Assembly (NCBI GenBank): GCA_016802295.1
Contig: JAESIW010000020.1
Span: forward strand, 3,500,586 to 3,564,585
DNA length: 64,000 nt
Source of the DNA: Brachionus rotundiformis
Lineage: Eukaryota > Rotifera > Eurotatoria > Ploima > Brachionidae
Direction of reading: 5' to 3'
Numbering within the stretch: the stretch's first letter is position 1; each line of letters starts with the position of its first letter. Positions 27,246 to 36,174 of the stretch are shown in pieces. The notes under the pieces were generated by a model that did not search any database, was not told the origin of the DNA, and saw only the letters and a list, made by a program, of their open reading frames with translations. Both the position numbers and the translations under genes were made by a program.

Positions 27246-28478
27246 ATGACAACTGAATCGAATAATTTTACCTGCGATTTTTGCAGAGAAAAATCAGATG
27301 CCATATCCATAACACTTCCATGTGGGTTTATAGTTTGTCTAAGTCATATAGATACTAAAGATAACATAATTATATGTTTTATATGTAAAAATCATCAAAT
27401 AAACATCAGTCAATGTTTTAATATGCCTAGGAACAAGCTTCAATTTCAAAATGCTAGAACCGATTCTTATTTAGAGCCTGATCTAGACCTGAGTATGGTT
27501 ACAGATTCAGACATTAATGACATTTTTGGAAATAACTCTTTAATAAGTACAAATAATACTTTATTTAGTCCAAATAATCATTGTAATATGAATTTTGAAA
27601 ATACAAGATATGATAACCTTAGATTTAGTTCCTTTCAGCTATTTGATAACGAAAATTCTCATTTATATTGGTTGGAAATATCTCCAACTGGTGAGTTTGT
27701 GTGTGCTTCAGATAACTCAATTAAAATTTGGGATCCAAATACGGGAAAATTGCTTAAAAACATCAAAGGGCACATGAACAGGGTATTTACCTTGAAAATT
27801 TTGGGTAACAACGAGGTAGCAAGTGCTTCTGCTGACAAAAGTATTAAAATATGGAACTACTTTACTGGTGAAAATTTGAAAACCTTCAATGGACACAAAG
27901 ACTGGGTGAATTGTTTGGCTGAAATGTCAAATGGAAATCTTGTCAGCGGATCAGATGATTACTCAGTTAAAGTTTGGGATCTGGAAAATGGTCACTGCAT
28001 TAAGACATTAATTGGTCATAATTACTATGTGCATGATATAAAGCTAACATCAGATGGAGAATTAATAAGTTCGTCAGCAGACAGAACCTTGAAAATATGG
28101 GACTTGTGTACCGGTCAGTGTACTAATACTCTAATTGGACATTTGAATTGGCTTGGAAGAATTCTTGTTTCAAAAAATGGTGTGTTGTTGTCAAGTTCAA
28201 CAGACAAGACAATTAAGATGTGGGACAAAATTAGTGGAAAGTGTGTAAGAACATTTGAGGGACATGGAGATTATATTAGTAACCTTAAAGAACTAGAAAA
28301 TGGTGATTTAGTTAGTTCTTCCAAAGATGGATACATAAAAATCTGGGATATTAAGACTGCCAAGTGTCTTAAAACAGTAAAGCCATTTAATGATTTTATC
28401 ACATGCTTGCAAGTTTTTTCAAATGGGCAATTTATGACCGGCTGCATCAATAGATCAATTAAATTATGGACAATTTAA
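27246..28478 (+). CDS. Zinc-finger plus seven-bladed WD40 protein
   Basis: Intronless, 410 residues. Residues about 9-52 hold a Cys/His cluster (CDFC, then LPCGFIVCLSH, then ICFICKNH) spaced like a RING or B-box zinc finger. A Ser/Asn-rich linker follows to about residue 125. Seven WD40 repeats then run to the C-terminus, each ending in IKIWD, IKIWN, VKVWD, LKIWD, IKMWD, IKIWD or IKLWT. Seven blades would close into a full propeller, which acts as a protein-interaction platform. The layout is reminiscent of TRAF7- or FBXW-like ubiquitin-ligase adaptors, but the finger is short and no F-box is seen, so the role in ubiquitination is inference. A splice-acceptor-like tract (TTTTATTTTAG) ends 2 nt before the ATG although no upstream coding exon is apparent. 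Confidence 0.85.
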   Translation: MTTESNNFTCDFCREKSDAISITLPCGFIVCLSHIDTKDNIIICFICKNHQINISQCFNMPRNKLQFQNARTDSYLEPDLDLSMVTDSDINDIFGNNSLISTNNTLFSPNNHCNMNFENTRYDNLRFSSFQLFDNENSHLYWLEISPTGEFVCASDNSIKIWDPNTGKLLKNIKGHMNRVFTLKILGNNEVASASADKSIKIWNYFTGENLKTFNGHKDWVNCLAEMSNGNLVSGSDDYSVKVWDLENGHCIKTLIGHNYYVHDIKLTSDGELISSSADRTLKIWDLCTGQCTNTLIGHLNWLGRILVSKNGVLLSSSTDKTIKMWDKISGKCVRTFEGHGDYISNLKELENGDLVSSSKDGYIKIWDIKTAKCLKTVKPFNDFITCLQVFSNGQFMTGCINRSIKLWTI

Positions 28479-28882
28479 AAGTTTTAATTTTTAAACTGTT
28501 AGTTTTTATTTGAGTCAATCAAAATATTTTATATTTTTTTTTATTAAAAATTAAATTAATTTCAAAATTTTTATCGAAATTCATATAAATCACGTTTTTT
28601 TTAATGAGACTTGAAAAAATAACAAATAAAGGAAACTATTTATATCTCGACGATTTGATAAATACTTTTTAAATTATTTTATTTTATCTCTTAAAATAAA
28701 ATAAAAAATTGTGAGTTTAAATTTGATTAATAAAAAATATTTAGCATAATAGCAAATATATAAAATTTTAATTTAATTCAACTAAAACTAAAAATTATAC
28801 TCGTCATCAAACTTTTAAAGCTGAGCGAACAAAAGAAAATATTTTATCAAAATTATTCCATTGACAATCTTTTTTACTAAAA
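28479..28882. other. Intergenic spacer between the WD40 and PMM genes
   Basis: About 400 bp of AT-rich sequence holding the 3' end of the WD40 transcript and the PMM promoter. No other feature is seen. Confidence 0.5.
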
Positions 28883-29844
28883 ATGTCAGAAGATTTAAGA
28901 AAATCAACCATTTGTTTATTCGATGTAGACGGAACTGTCACACCTCCGAGACAAGCATGCTTTATAAAATTTATAATAAATTTAAGTTGATATTTCCTCT
29001 TTAGATAATCAAAGAAAATATGGAAATTTTTATGGAAAATTTGAAACAGAAGGTCACCGTTGGTCTAGTCGGTGGATCAGATCTAGGAAAAATTTTAGAA
29101 CAACTTGGTGGCCAACATGGTTTGAAAATAAAATTACCTTAAAGTTTAATTTTAAAATTTGATTTTTAATCTTAGCATTAAAAAAATTTGACTATGTTTT
29201 TTCTGAAAATGGACTTGTGACCCACAAAAATGGCGAATTAATTTTCCAAGAGGTTTAATCCTTTAGATTAATAACAAAACTGTAAAAATAAATTTATCTA
29301 AAAGAATATTTGCAGATTTGTTGGCGAGGAAAAACTTCAGAAATTCATAAACTTTTGTCTTAAATATTTGTCAGAATTATGGTTACCATTTAAACGCGGT
29401 ACATTTATCGAAACTCGCAGTGGTTTGATTAACATAGCGCCTCCAGGACGAAGCTGCACTCAAGCTGAAAGAGACCAGTTTGAAAAATATGACAAAGAAC
29501 ATAAAATTAGAGAAAAGTTTATTGAAACATTAAAAGAAAAATTTCCAGATTACAATTTGGTATATTCAATAGGTGGTCAGATAAGTTTTGATGTTTTCCC
29601 ACAAGGCTGGGATAAAAGGTTCTGCTTGACGCAAGTCCAAGCTGATGGATTTGAAAAGATTTATTTCTTTGGGGATAAAACATTTAAAGTAATTTATAGA
29701 AATATCTAATTTGATAAAACATTTGTTTATTTTCAGGGTGGCAATGACTATGAAATTGCAAATGATCCAAGAACTGTTTCTTTTACCGTGACATCGCCTG
29801 AAAACACAATCCAAATCGTTAGCGAATTATTGACCATTTCTTAA
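28883..29844 (+). CDS. PMM2: Phosphomannomutase (eukaryotic PMM1/PMM2 type)
   Basis: Converts mannose-6-phosphate to mannose-1-phosphate for GDP-mannose and N-glycan or GPI synthesis, in the cytosol. Five exons: 28883-28954, 29005-29119, 29176-29252, 29305-29688, 29737-29844, giving 251 residues, close to the roughly 246 of human PMM2. It is a HAD-superfamily enzyme: the nucleophile motif FDVDGTVTPPRQ is at the N-terminus, followed by GLVGGSD, FSENGLV, KRGTFIE, GRSC, SIGGQISFDVFP, GWDKRFCL, FFGDKT and GGNDYEI. Intron 1 appears to start with GC rather than GT (CAA/GCATGC at 28955). Exon 4 starts at 29305 rather than at the later CAG, because only this choice restores the family spacing. Whether it corresponds to PMM1 or PMM2 cannot be decided by eye. 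Confidence 0.93.
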
Positions 29845-30995
29845 TTTTTATTAGTAAAACTTAAAAATTATTCTCTTTTTTAAGATTATTTGTTTTTATT
29901 TTAAACCGAAAAAATGCATTTTCAGGTGTTTTCATATTTTTCACATTCTAATAAAAATAAAAGTATTATCTAAAAATTTTTTTTATCTTTCTAGCATAAA
30001 TATTCCAGTCAAAAAATAAAATTAGATAAGAAATATTATTTCTTACTTGAATATGAGTTGGCTCTTCTAATTTTTATCATATTTGTTAATACTTATATTT
30101 TTTAAATAAATTGAGTCATTTTAATCATTTAAATTTTTATTTTACAAATTGAATAATTATCTATCTATCTGACAATCAATTATATTTTTATTGAACTTAG
30201 TGGTCAATCGAAGTTGTTTCCACGTTTGCCACCTAGACATTTTTCGGATTGAACGTTCTGCTCTTTCAAACTGGAATTTAAGGCTAATTCAGGAACCACT
30301 TCCGCAAATGGGAAGAGTGTCGATGTATAAAAGTTGATTAATGATTACATCCCTAATTACTTGTGGTCTTAGTAGCATTGAAAAAAAATTAATTTTTTAA
30401 ATCACAAACTGTTTTGCTTTTCATTTATAATTATAATTCAACATTTTATTTAATTTTTAAAAATTATTTAATAATTAACTTTTAAATAATTAGCTACCAT
30501 AGTGAGACTCCATGTAGTCTCACTCCACAGAACCTCAGCAGTAGCTTATAATTTTATTATTTTTATTATTAATTTTTAATTAACAATTTCCTTTTTAAAC
30601 TTTAAAAAAAATATAAATTAATTTTTAAAAGTGTATTCATAAATTAAAAATCAGGCTAATTTCAAAAGAATAAATTAATAAATTAAATCTTAAGTCAAAG
30701 ATCAGATCAGTTTCTAAATATTTCAAGTTACCCAGGTGAAAATTAAATACAAATAATGAAAAAGAAAAATACTAATTTATTTTTAACTTATCAATGAAAA
30801 AAATTTTGTTTTCAAATTATTGTTAACAATAATTTTCAGACAATTTTTTCAAAATTTCGATAAAAAAATATTTTATTCTAAAAACATAACAAATTTAACA
30901 AATATACTTAATTTAAAAACCTTAATATTTCAAATTAAATTGAAATTTAAACCAAAAAATCATTTTAAAGACAAAAATTCATTTTACTGGAAACA
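29845..30995. other. Intergenic region with a less AT-rich patch and a nested palindrome
   Basis: No open frame. About 30205-30370 is richer in G and C than its surroundings and includes a TATA-like GTATAAAAG near 30327-30335. A structured element lies at 30492-30546. An acceptor-like TTTTCAG at 30833-30839 may mark the 3' end of a leader intron of the following gene or a trans-splice site. Confidence 0.45.
30492..30546. repeat. Nested inverted repeat (possible structured RNA or miniature element)
   Basis: The outer arms AGCTAC and GTAGCT enclose a perfect 8-bp hairpin: GTGAGACT, loop CCATGT, AGTCTCAC (30502-30523). The composition is much less AT-rich than its surroundings. It matches no tRNA, snRNA or other RNA class I can name. 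Confidence 0.5.
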
Positions 30996-32555
30996 ATGTC
31001 TTTGGCAGAATTGCTAAAAGCCGATCTAGAAGATGGCGATGATGAACTGGAAGAATTAAATGAATCAGAAAATAATGAAAAGCTAAATCAAATGGAAGTA
31101 TCTGAGGAGAACAACATCAATCCAGGGGATATTAAAATGGAACTAGAAGACACAATGCATACCAATTTGCAGTCTTTGGGAAGTAAAGACAGTGTAAAAA
31201 CAATAGCAAAATTGCTTGATAGTGAAAGGTTAAACAATGCCATAAAAAATATTGAATTCTATCAGGAAAAAGAAAAAGATGTACGCAGTCGTCGAAAAGA
31301 AATTATCGGTCCTGTTGAGCAGGATCCGGAATACAAGTTAATTGTAGAAGCGAATAACTTAACTGTAGAGATTGATAATGAAATAAACTTAATTCATAAG
31401 TATATACGAGACAAATATTCAAAGAGATTTCCTGAGCTTGAATCTTTGGTGCCAAATGCTTTGGATTACATTCGAACTGTTCATGAGCTTGGAAATAGAG
31501 TAGAAAATGCCAAAAATAATGAAACCCTACAAGGATTTTTAACCACTGCTACGATTATGATCGTAAGCGTAAGTGCTTCAACAACACATGGATCAAAACT
31601 CCCAGAGTTTGAATTGGATTTAATAAATGAAGCATGTGACATATCTATAAAATTAGATGAGATAAAAACAAAAATTTTTGATTATGTTGAATCGAGGATG
31701 ACTTTTATAGCGCCCAATTTAAGCATTATAGTAGGTGCCTCGACCGCTGCCAAATTGATGGGTATTGCTGGTGGATTGACTAATCTTAGTAAAATGCCAG
31801 CATGTAATGTTCTTCTTCTCGGACAACAAAAAAAAACTCTGTCAGGCTTTTCTACTAATCAAATGCTGCCTCACACTGGTTACATATTTTTTGCTCAGAT
31901 TGTACAAAAAGTTCCATCAGATTTAAGAAAAAAAGTAGCCCGTATAGTGGCAGGCAAATGTACACTAGCGGCTAGGATAGACAGCTTTCATGAAAGTCGA
32001 GATGGCATACTTGGAAGCGAACTAAAGGCAGAAGTTGATATGAGGATTGAAAAGCTACAAGAGCCACCACCAGTAAAACAGATAAAGCCTTTGGCGGCAC
32101 CTTTAGAACAGGCAAGAAAAAAACGCGGCGGTCGACGAGCTCGAAAAATGAAAGAAAGACTTGGTATTACTGAACTTAGAAAACAAGCAAATAGAATGAC
32201 TTTTGGCGAAATAGAACAGGACGCATATCAAGAGGATTTGAACTTTTCGAGCGGCCAAATTGGAAAAGATGGCAGCGGAAGGGTCCGAGCAGCTCAAGTT
32301 GACTCAAAAACTAAAGCTAGAATAAGTCAGAAATTGCAGAAAACTATCCAAAAGCAAAATCAGTGGGGTGGTACTTCAACTGTTCGACGAAATATTGCTG
32401 GTACAGCGTCAAGTGTTGCGTTTTCGACACTACAAGGACTTGAGATAGTCAATCCAAATGCTGCTGAGAAAGAAACAAAAGGTACGGAAACAGCGAAATA
32501 CTTTTCGTCATCAGGCGGCTTTACCAAAGTCAGTAGTGTTATTCCAAAGTACTAG
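30996..32555 (+). CDS. PRPF31: U4/U6 small nuclear ribonucleoprotein Prp31
   Basis: Binds the U4 snRNA-15.5K complex and bridges U4/U6 with U5 in the tri-snRNP; nuclear. Single exon, 519 residues (human about 499). The acidic N-terminus is followed by the NOSIC/coiled-coil part (about 110-190) and the Nop domain (about 220-345), with the hallmark IVGASTAAKLMGIAGGLTNL, CNVLLLGQQ and TGYIFFAQIVQ. A basic NLS-like segment, KKRGGRRARKMKERLG, follows at about 370-390. The C-terminal domain contains RMTFGEIEQDAYQEDL, typical of Prp31. The ATG at 30996 gives the family start (MSLAELLADL-like). Its lack of introns contrasts with the heavily split genes nearby. Confidence 0.96.
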   Translation: MSLAELLKADLEDGDDELEELNESENNEKLNQMEVSEENNINPGDIKMELEDTMHTNLQSLGSKDSVKTIAKLLDSERLNNAIKNIEFYQEKEKDVRSRRKEIIGPVEQDPEYKLIVEANNLTVEIDNEINLIHKYIRDKYSKRFPELESLVPNALDYIRTVHELGNRVENAKNNETLQGFLTTATIMIVSVSASTTHGSKLPEFELDLINEACDISIKLDEIKTKIFDYVESRMTFIAPNLSIIVGASTAAKLMGIAGGLTNLSKMPACNVLLLGQQKKTLSGFSTNQMLPHTGYIFFAQIVQKVPSDLRKKVARIVAGKCTLAARIDSFHESRDGILGSELKAEVDMRIEKLQEPPPVKQIKPLAAPLEQARKKRGGRRARKMKERLGITELRKQANRMTFGEIEQDAYQEDLNFSSGQIGKDGSGRVRAAQVDSKTKARISQKLQKTIQKQNQWGGTSTVRRNIAGTASSVAFSTLQGLEIVNPNAAEKETKGTETAKYFSSSGGFTKVSSVIPKY

Positions 32556-32961
32556 CTAAATATAATAATTTCTGTTTTTGTAATTAGCTGATTTTTTTGA
32601 AGTTATATTTTCAATATTTTTGAAATAAAAAATTTTAATTTTTCCTTAATTTTTAAATTTAAAAAAATTTTTCAAATAATATTTTTAAACTTTTAGAATT
32701 ATTAAATTTTAGAATAATGAATAATATAATAATGTGTTGATAACGATTTTTTTAATTCAATCAACTTTTTCTTTAAATTAACTTATTTCACAGTAAAAAT
32801 ATTCTTTTTGGTAAAATCATTATTTTAAATAATAATAGTTTCATTTGAAATTATGAAAATTTCTTTATAAAAATAATCTTAACAAAAGATTAAGCAATTT
32901 TTTGAATTATTATTATTCATTATTATATTATTTTTAAAAATTTGAAATATTACTTGGAAAA
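32556..32961. other. Intergenic spacer
   Basis: About 400 bp, almost pure A/T. An AATAAA-like signal (GAAATAAAAAA) near 32620 could end the PRPF31 transcript. Nothing else is seen. Confidence 0.5.
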
Positions 32962-33321
32962 ATGATTGGCAATATATTCAAAAGAGCATTGTCTAGCGAT
33001 GCTAATGTCGAATCTAGATCTACTGTTGATCCAAGACCAGAAAACATGCTCAAGCGTAGCTTCAAAGAAGTTGAGCTACCCAAAACACGATTTGGTCCTA
33101 ATTTATTCAGAATAACTGTCAGCTATTTTGCTATTATTGCTTTTGGAATAACCACATTTTATTTTGCCAAAAAAGAAATCGATCAAAATAGACAAGAAAA
33201 TTTAAAAATTAAACAACAAATTTCAGATGCGAGTGAAAAATCAATCCAATACCCGAGTAGATTTGAATTAATCAAAGCAGAACGTGAAGCAGAAGCGGCC
33301 AAAGTGAACCAACGAAATTAA
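32962..33321 (+). CDS. Small single-pass membrane protein, possibly mitochondrial, function unknown
   Basis: 119 residues, intronless. The N-terminus (MIGNIFKRALSSDANVESRS) is basic with few acidic residues at first, as in mitochondrial presequences. A hydrophobic helix lies at about residues 49-69 (FRITVSYFAIIAFGITTFYF), preceded by TRFGPN and followed by a charged coiled-coil-like tail with RFELIKAEREAEAAK. The overall plan (short matrix or lumenal part, one helix, charged tail) resembles small inner-membrane proteins of unknown function such as the DUF4748 group, but I do not firmly recognise it. It lies between PRPF31 and PPCDC on the same strand. The coherent composition and the transmembrane segment make it a credible gene. 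Confidence 0.7.
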   Translation: MIGNIFKRALSSDANVESRSTVDPRPENMLKRSFKEVELPKTRFGPNLFRITVSYFAIIAFGITTFYFAKKEIDQNRQENLKIKQQISDASEKSIQYPSRFELIKAEREAEAAKVNQRN

Positions 33322-33443
33322 AAACTTGATCATTTTATATTTATAATAAAATTTATTTTATTCCTGATTAATAAAGTATTAATTAAATTAATAATTTAGC
33401 GAACTTCAAGTCTTTATTATCTTATCTTAGATAAAATTAAGGC

Positions 33444-33575
33444 AAAGTATCCCCTGAAATACCATTTATCAGAATTTACCATGAATTATTCAAGGGAATT
33501 TGGAAGGATGGTACACCAGCTGTCATGTATACAACTATAACTCAAATGCTTGTCAAACTAAAAGACAAAAATTAA
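33444..33575 (+). pseudogene. Coding-like orphan exon or gene fragment
   Basis: A 43-codon open frame ending at TAA (33573-33575) reads like real protein (PFIRIYHELFKGIWKDG, then TTITQMLVKL). It is preceded by AG at 33440-33441 as for a terminal exon, but no upstream exon or start codon was found; the same frame carries TAA just before. The region 33322-33789 is otherwise non-coding. It may be a remnant of a lost gene, a terminal exon of an unrecognised transcript, or chance. Confidence 0.35.
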
Positions 33576-33789
33576 GTAATAATCACTAATTTTTATGAAC
33601 AAAATATTAAAATTTTGTTAAAATGAAGTAAATTTAAATTTGAATTTATTGGAATTCGGTGGACAAGCGTTTAAAACCACTCGATTTACATACTAATAGC
33701 TGATTACACAAACTTATAAAAATTAAAATCTCTAATTAAATAAAATTAGACTAAGTTAATTTTTTAAAGAATTTTCAGAATTCAAAATA

Positions 33790-34470
33790 ATGAACAATCA
33801 AATAGAAGCTAATTCCAAGAGCAGAAATTTAAATTTCCTTATCGGAGTAACTGGTAGTGTAGCTACAATTAAACTTGACGAGTTAATCAATGGCCTTGTC
33901 AAAAAGTTCATTAAGATTAACATATGCATTATAGCGACCAAAAATTCCATCCATTTTATCCAAGATTTTTTAAAATACAACCGAAAATATCCAATTCTCC
34001 AGGACAGACACAAATTATTAAAAGGACTTGAATCACAAGATCCAGTCATATTTGCGTTCACTGATGAAGACGAATGGTCAAGTTGGTCTAAACGAAACGA
34101 TCCTGTTCTTCACATTGAGCTTAGAAAATGGGCCGATGTTTTCCTAATAGCACCTTTGGGAGCTAATAGCTTGGCCAAAATAAGCAATGGAATATGTGAT
34201 AATTTGATGACCAGTGTGATCAGAGCCTGGGATATCGAAAATATAAATTTTAAACCAGTGATAGTGTGTCCGGCGATGAACACGCTGATGTACAAACATC
34301 CCCTTACCAAGAAGCAAATGAGCATTTTAACTGAATTACTTGGCTTTATTGTTATAGACTCAATAGAAAAGGTGCTCATGTGTGGTGATTCAGGAATCGG
34401 CGCTATGGCCAGAACTGAAGATATTGTAGAAAAAACTTATGATATTCTAAAATCGAAAAATATTTTATAA
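33790..34470 (+). CDS. PPCDC: Phosphopantothenoylcysteine decarboxylase
   Basis: FMN-dependent enzyme of coenzyme A synthesis, converting 4'-phospho-N-pantothenoylcysteine to 4'-phosphopantetheine; cytosolic. Single exon, 226 residues, matching the usual roughly 200-residue HFCD flavoprotein fold. Visible motifs are IGVTGSVATIK at the N-terminus, the catalytic-His neighbourhood DPVLHIELRKWADVFLIAPL, GANSLAKISNGICDNL, and the substrate-recognition CPAMNTLMYKHP. The C-terminal VLMCGDSGIGAM carries the Cys-Gly pair that acts in reduction of the intermediate. An acceptor-like ATTTTCAG (33771-33778) lies 11 nt before the ATG, suggesting a leader intron or trans-splicing. The next gene starts only 90 bp downstream. 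Confidence 0.95.
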   Translation: MNNQIEANSKSRNLNFLIGVTGSVATIKLDELINGLVKKFIKINICIIATKNSIHFIQDFLKYNRKYPILQDRHKLLKGLESQDPVIFAFTDEDEWSSWSKRNDPVLHIELRKWADVFLIAPLGANSLAKISNGICDNLMTSVIRAWDIENINFKPVIVCPAMNTLMYKHPLTKKQMSILTELLGFIVIDSIEKVLMCGDSGIGAMARTEDIVEKTYDILKSKNIL

Positions 34471-34560
34471 GCCTCTTATTTAATGAATAAACTTTTCTAA
34501 AAACGTTCAAGGCTTTTTGATTAAGTCATCTATAAAAGCAAGTAGTTTCTAAGCATTTTT

Positions 34561-34959
34561 ATGATACAAAGCCTCAGAATGAATTTTAGACTAGTCTCTT
34601 TCTTAGCTCTAGTATTTTCAATCGAATGTGCTAGCGTATCACAAACTGAGAGCTTATCTAAGCCGAAAACTATCAAAGTTGTTTTTAGAATGATGAATGA
34701 TGTCAATGGTGGTTTTAAATTAATTCCAGTTAATGGAGAGAATTTGGATGAAGGCAATAAAAATAATTTAGGATTTGAGTCAAGCAGTTTTGATCTTCCA
34801 GACCGGTTTGGATCAATAAACCAGGTAGATCATGATGTTCTAATAAATTCCATTAATGAATCAGATAATGAAAATATTGAACAGTTTTCAATTATTGAAC
34901 CAAATCCAGACTCATCACATAAGTCATATGTGGCCCCTAATGTTAAAATATATGAATAG
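34561..34959 (+). CDS. Small secreted protein, function unknown
   Basis: 132 residues from the first ATG, or 126 from the ATG at 34579, which gives a cleaner signal peptide (NFRLVSFLALVFSIECAS, cleavage probably after Ala-Ser or Cys-Ala). The mature part is acidic and hydrophilic with no Cys pairs, no clear dibasic processing sites and no recognisable domain; it includes KTIKVVFRMMNDVNGGFKL. A TATA-like TATAAAAG at 34531-34538 lies about 25-30 bp upstream, and an AATAAA (34485-34490) serving the preceding gene lies close by, so the two transcripts are packed tightly. Its 3' end converges on the ATF4-like gene about 265 bp away. It could be a peptide precursor or a lineage-specific secreted factor. 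Confidence 0.6.
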   Translation: MIQSLRMNFRLVSFLALVFSIECASVSQTESLSKPKTIKVVFRMMNDVNGGFKLIPVNGENLDEGNKNNLGFESSSFDLPDRFGSINQVDHDVLINSINESDNENIEQFSIIEPNPDSSHKSYVAPNVKIYE

Positions 34960-35224
34960 ATTTATTGAAATTTATATACAAATTGGACATTTTTTTTAAA
35001 TCGTTAAATTATTAATTTAAATCAATTAATTTATTAATAAATCAAAATTTCAATTTTATTTATTTCTTTAAAATAAAATCATTTTTTTATTGATGTTAAT
35101 AAAAAAAAATAAAAAATTATGTTTATACCAATAAAAGATATTTAAATAAAAAGTACAATTTTTTAGCTAAAAATTAAATAAAATTTTCAAATTTTTCAAA
35201 TTTAAACAATCAGCAAAAAAAACT

Positions 35225-35908
35225 TCACTTCTTCAAGCTACCTTTGATCACTAAAGCCTCAACTAATAAACTTTTAATGTAACTAATTTCATTCTGGCAA
35301 TCGTCAACTTTCTGTCTCATTTCTTTTATCTTTCTGGTATACTCTTCACATTCTGAAAATAGTAAGTCTTTTTCCTTTAATTTTTTGTTCCTATATCTGA
35401 TGGCAGCAGCCTTATTCGATTCTTTTTTGTCAATTACTCGAGCACGAGTTTTCCTAATTTTAGGCTTTTCAAAACTAGACTCGTCACTTAGGGAGCTAAC
35501 TGGACTTGACAGCATGGAAACACTATCCTCAGTAGAAGAGTCAAAAGAATTTATGTTTCCATAAGTGGCCTCATTTGAGGGACTATTAAGCTTCTCAAAA
35601 ATATCACTGCATTGGTACAATTGGACATTTAAAAAGTCCGGATCTGTCAGTTCAAAATCTAAATTGTCTATGATGTCAATTTGGGTGTCTTTGGGCTCTT
35701 GGTCTATTGCAAAAGATAGTTTGGCTGAGCTCTGTGGTGAAATGAATTCTGGCTGATGAAAATTTGAAAAATTTGAAATTTCAGTTTGATATACAGATGA
35801 ACATGATTCGATTGTCTCAATGAGGCTAAAATCTAGATCGGTAAGATCCAGATCCAAATTTTCGCCAATCAGGCACATCTGTGCTCCAAAATCGTTCAAT
35901 AAACTCAT
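35225..35908 (-). CDS. ATF4: ATF4-like bZIP transcription factor
   Basis: 227 residues, intronless, read from 35908 down to 35225. The C-terminal bZIP (about residues 150-225) has the basic region KKESNKAAAIRYRNKK, with the N-x3-A-x2-R-Y-R pattern characteristic of ATF4 and Drosophila crc. A leucine-zipper-like heptad segment with Tyr/Ile/Leu follows, ending ISYIKSLLVEAL. The acidic N-terminus (LDLDLTDLDFSLIETIES) suits an activation domain. A Ser-rich patch, FDSSTEDSVSMLSSP, could serve as a phosphodegron as in ATF4, by analogy only. The mRNA leader carries two uORFs in the ATF4 arrangement (see the next entries), strongly supporting identity and stress-controlled translation through eIF2alpha phosphorylation. 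It would regulate amino-acid and ER-stress genes in the nucleus. Confidence 0.9.
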   Translation of the reverse strand: MSLLNDFGAQMCLIGENLDLDLTDLDFSLIETIESCSSVYQTEISNFSNFHQPEFISPQSSAKLSFAIDQEPKDTQIDIIDNLDFELTDPDFLNVQLYQCSDIFEKLNSPSNEATYGNINSFDSSTEDSVSMLSSPVSSLSDESSFEKPKIRKTRARVIDKKESNKAAAIRYRNKKLKEKDLLFSECEEYTRKIKEMRQKVDDCQNEISYIKSLLVEALVIKGSLKK

Positions 35909-36050
35909 CGTTTAATTTTTTCAATGGAACTGATTTGGTCAAGAAGGGTTTGTGTAATTTTACTGATAATGAATATGGATAAATGTTTTTTTTGCTTTGG
36001 ATCAATGATTGGTGAGCCATTTTTGGCACCGTTTGAATGCGGACACGCAT
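35826..36050 (-). promoter_or_regulatory. uORF2 of the ATF4-like mRNA, overlapping the main start
   Basis: An upstream frame of 74 codons runs from ATG at 36050 to a stop at 35826, out of frame with the bZIP coding region. It covers the main ATG at 35908, overlapping the coding region by 83 nt. The context has A at -3. The only other ATG between it and the main start is in its own frame (MAHQ). A ribosome that initiates here would bypass the main start, as for inhibitory uORF2 in vertebrate ATF4. Confidence 0.85.
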
Positions 36051-36162
36051 TTTGAAAGTTTTAAAACAAGTTTTTGAAAATTTTAGCTAAGCAAACTTTT
36101 TTTGGTCTGCTTTTGGTTGCAATGTTTTCCAATTGCAAATCTTTTTTGTTACTCTTGAGGTG

Positions 36163-36174
36163 TTACAACTCCAT
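36163..36174 (-). promoter_or_regulatory. uORF1 of the ATF4-like mRNA (three codons)
   Basis: ATG GAG TTG TAA on the minus strand in strong context (A at -3, G at +4). Its stop lies 112 nt before the uORF2 start, with no ATG between them. A very short permissive uORF1 of three codons followed by an overlapping uORF2 is the established ATF4 layout for delayed re-initiation. Confidence 0.8.
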
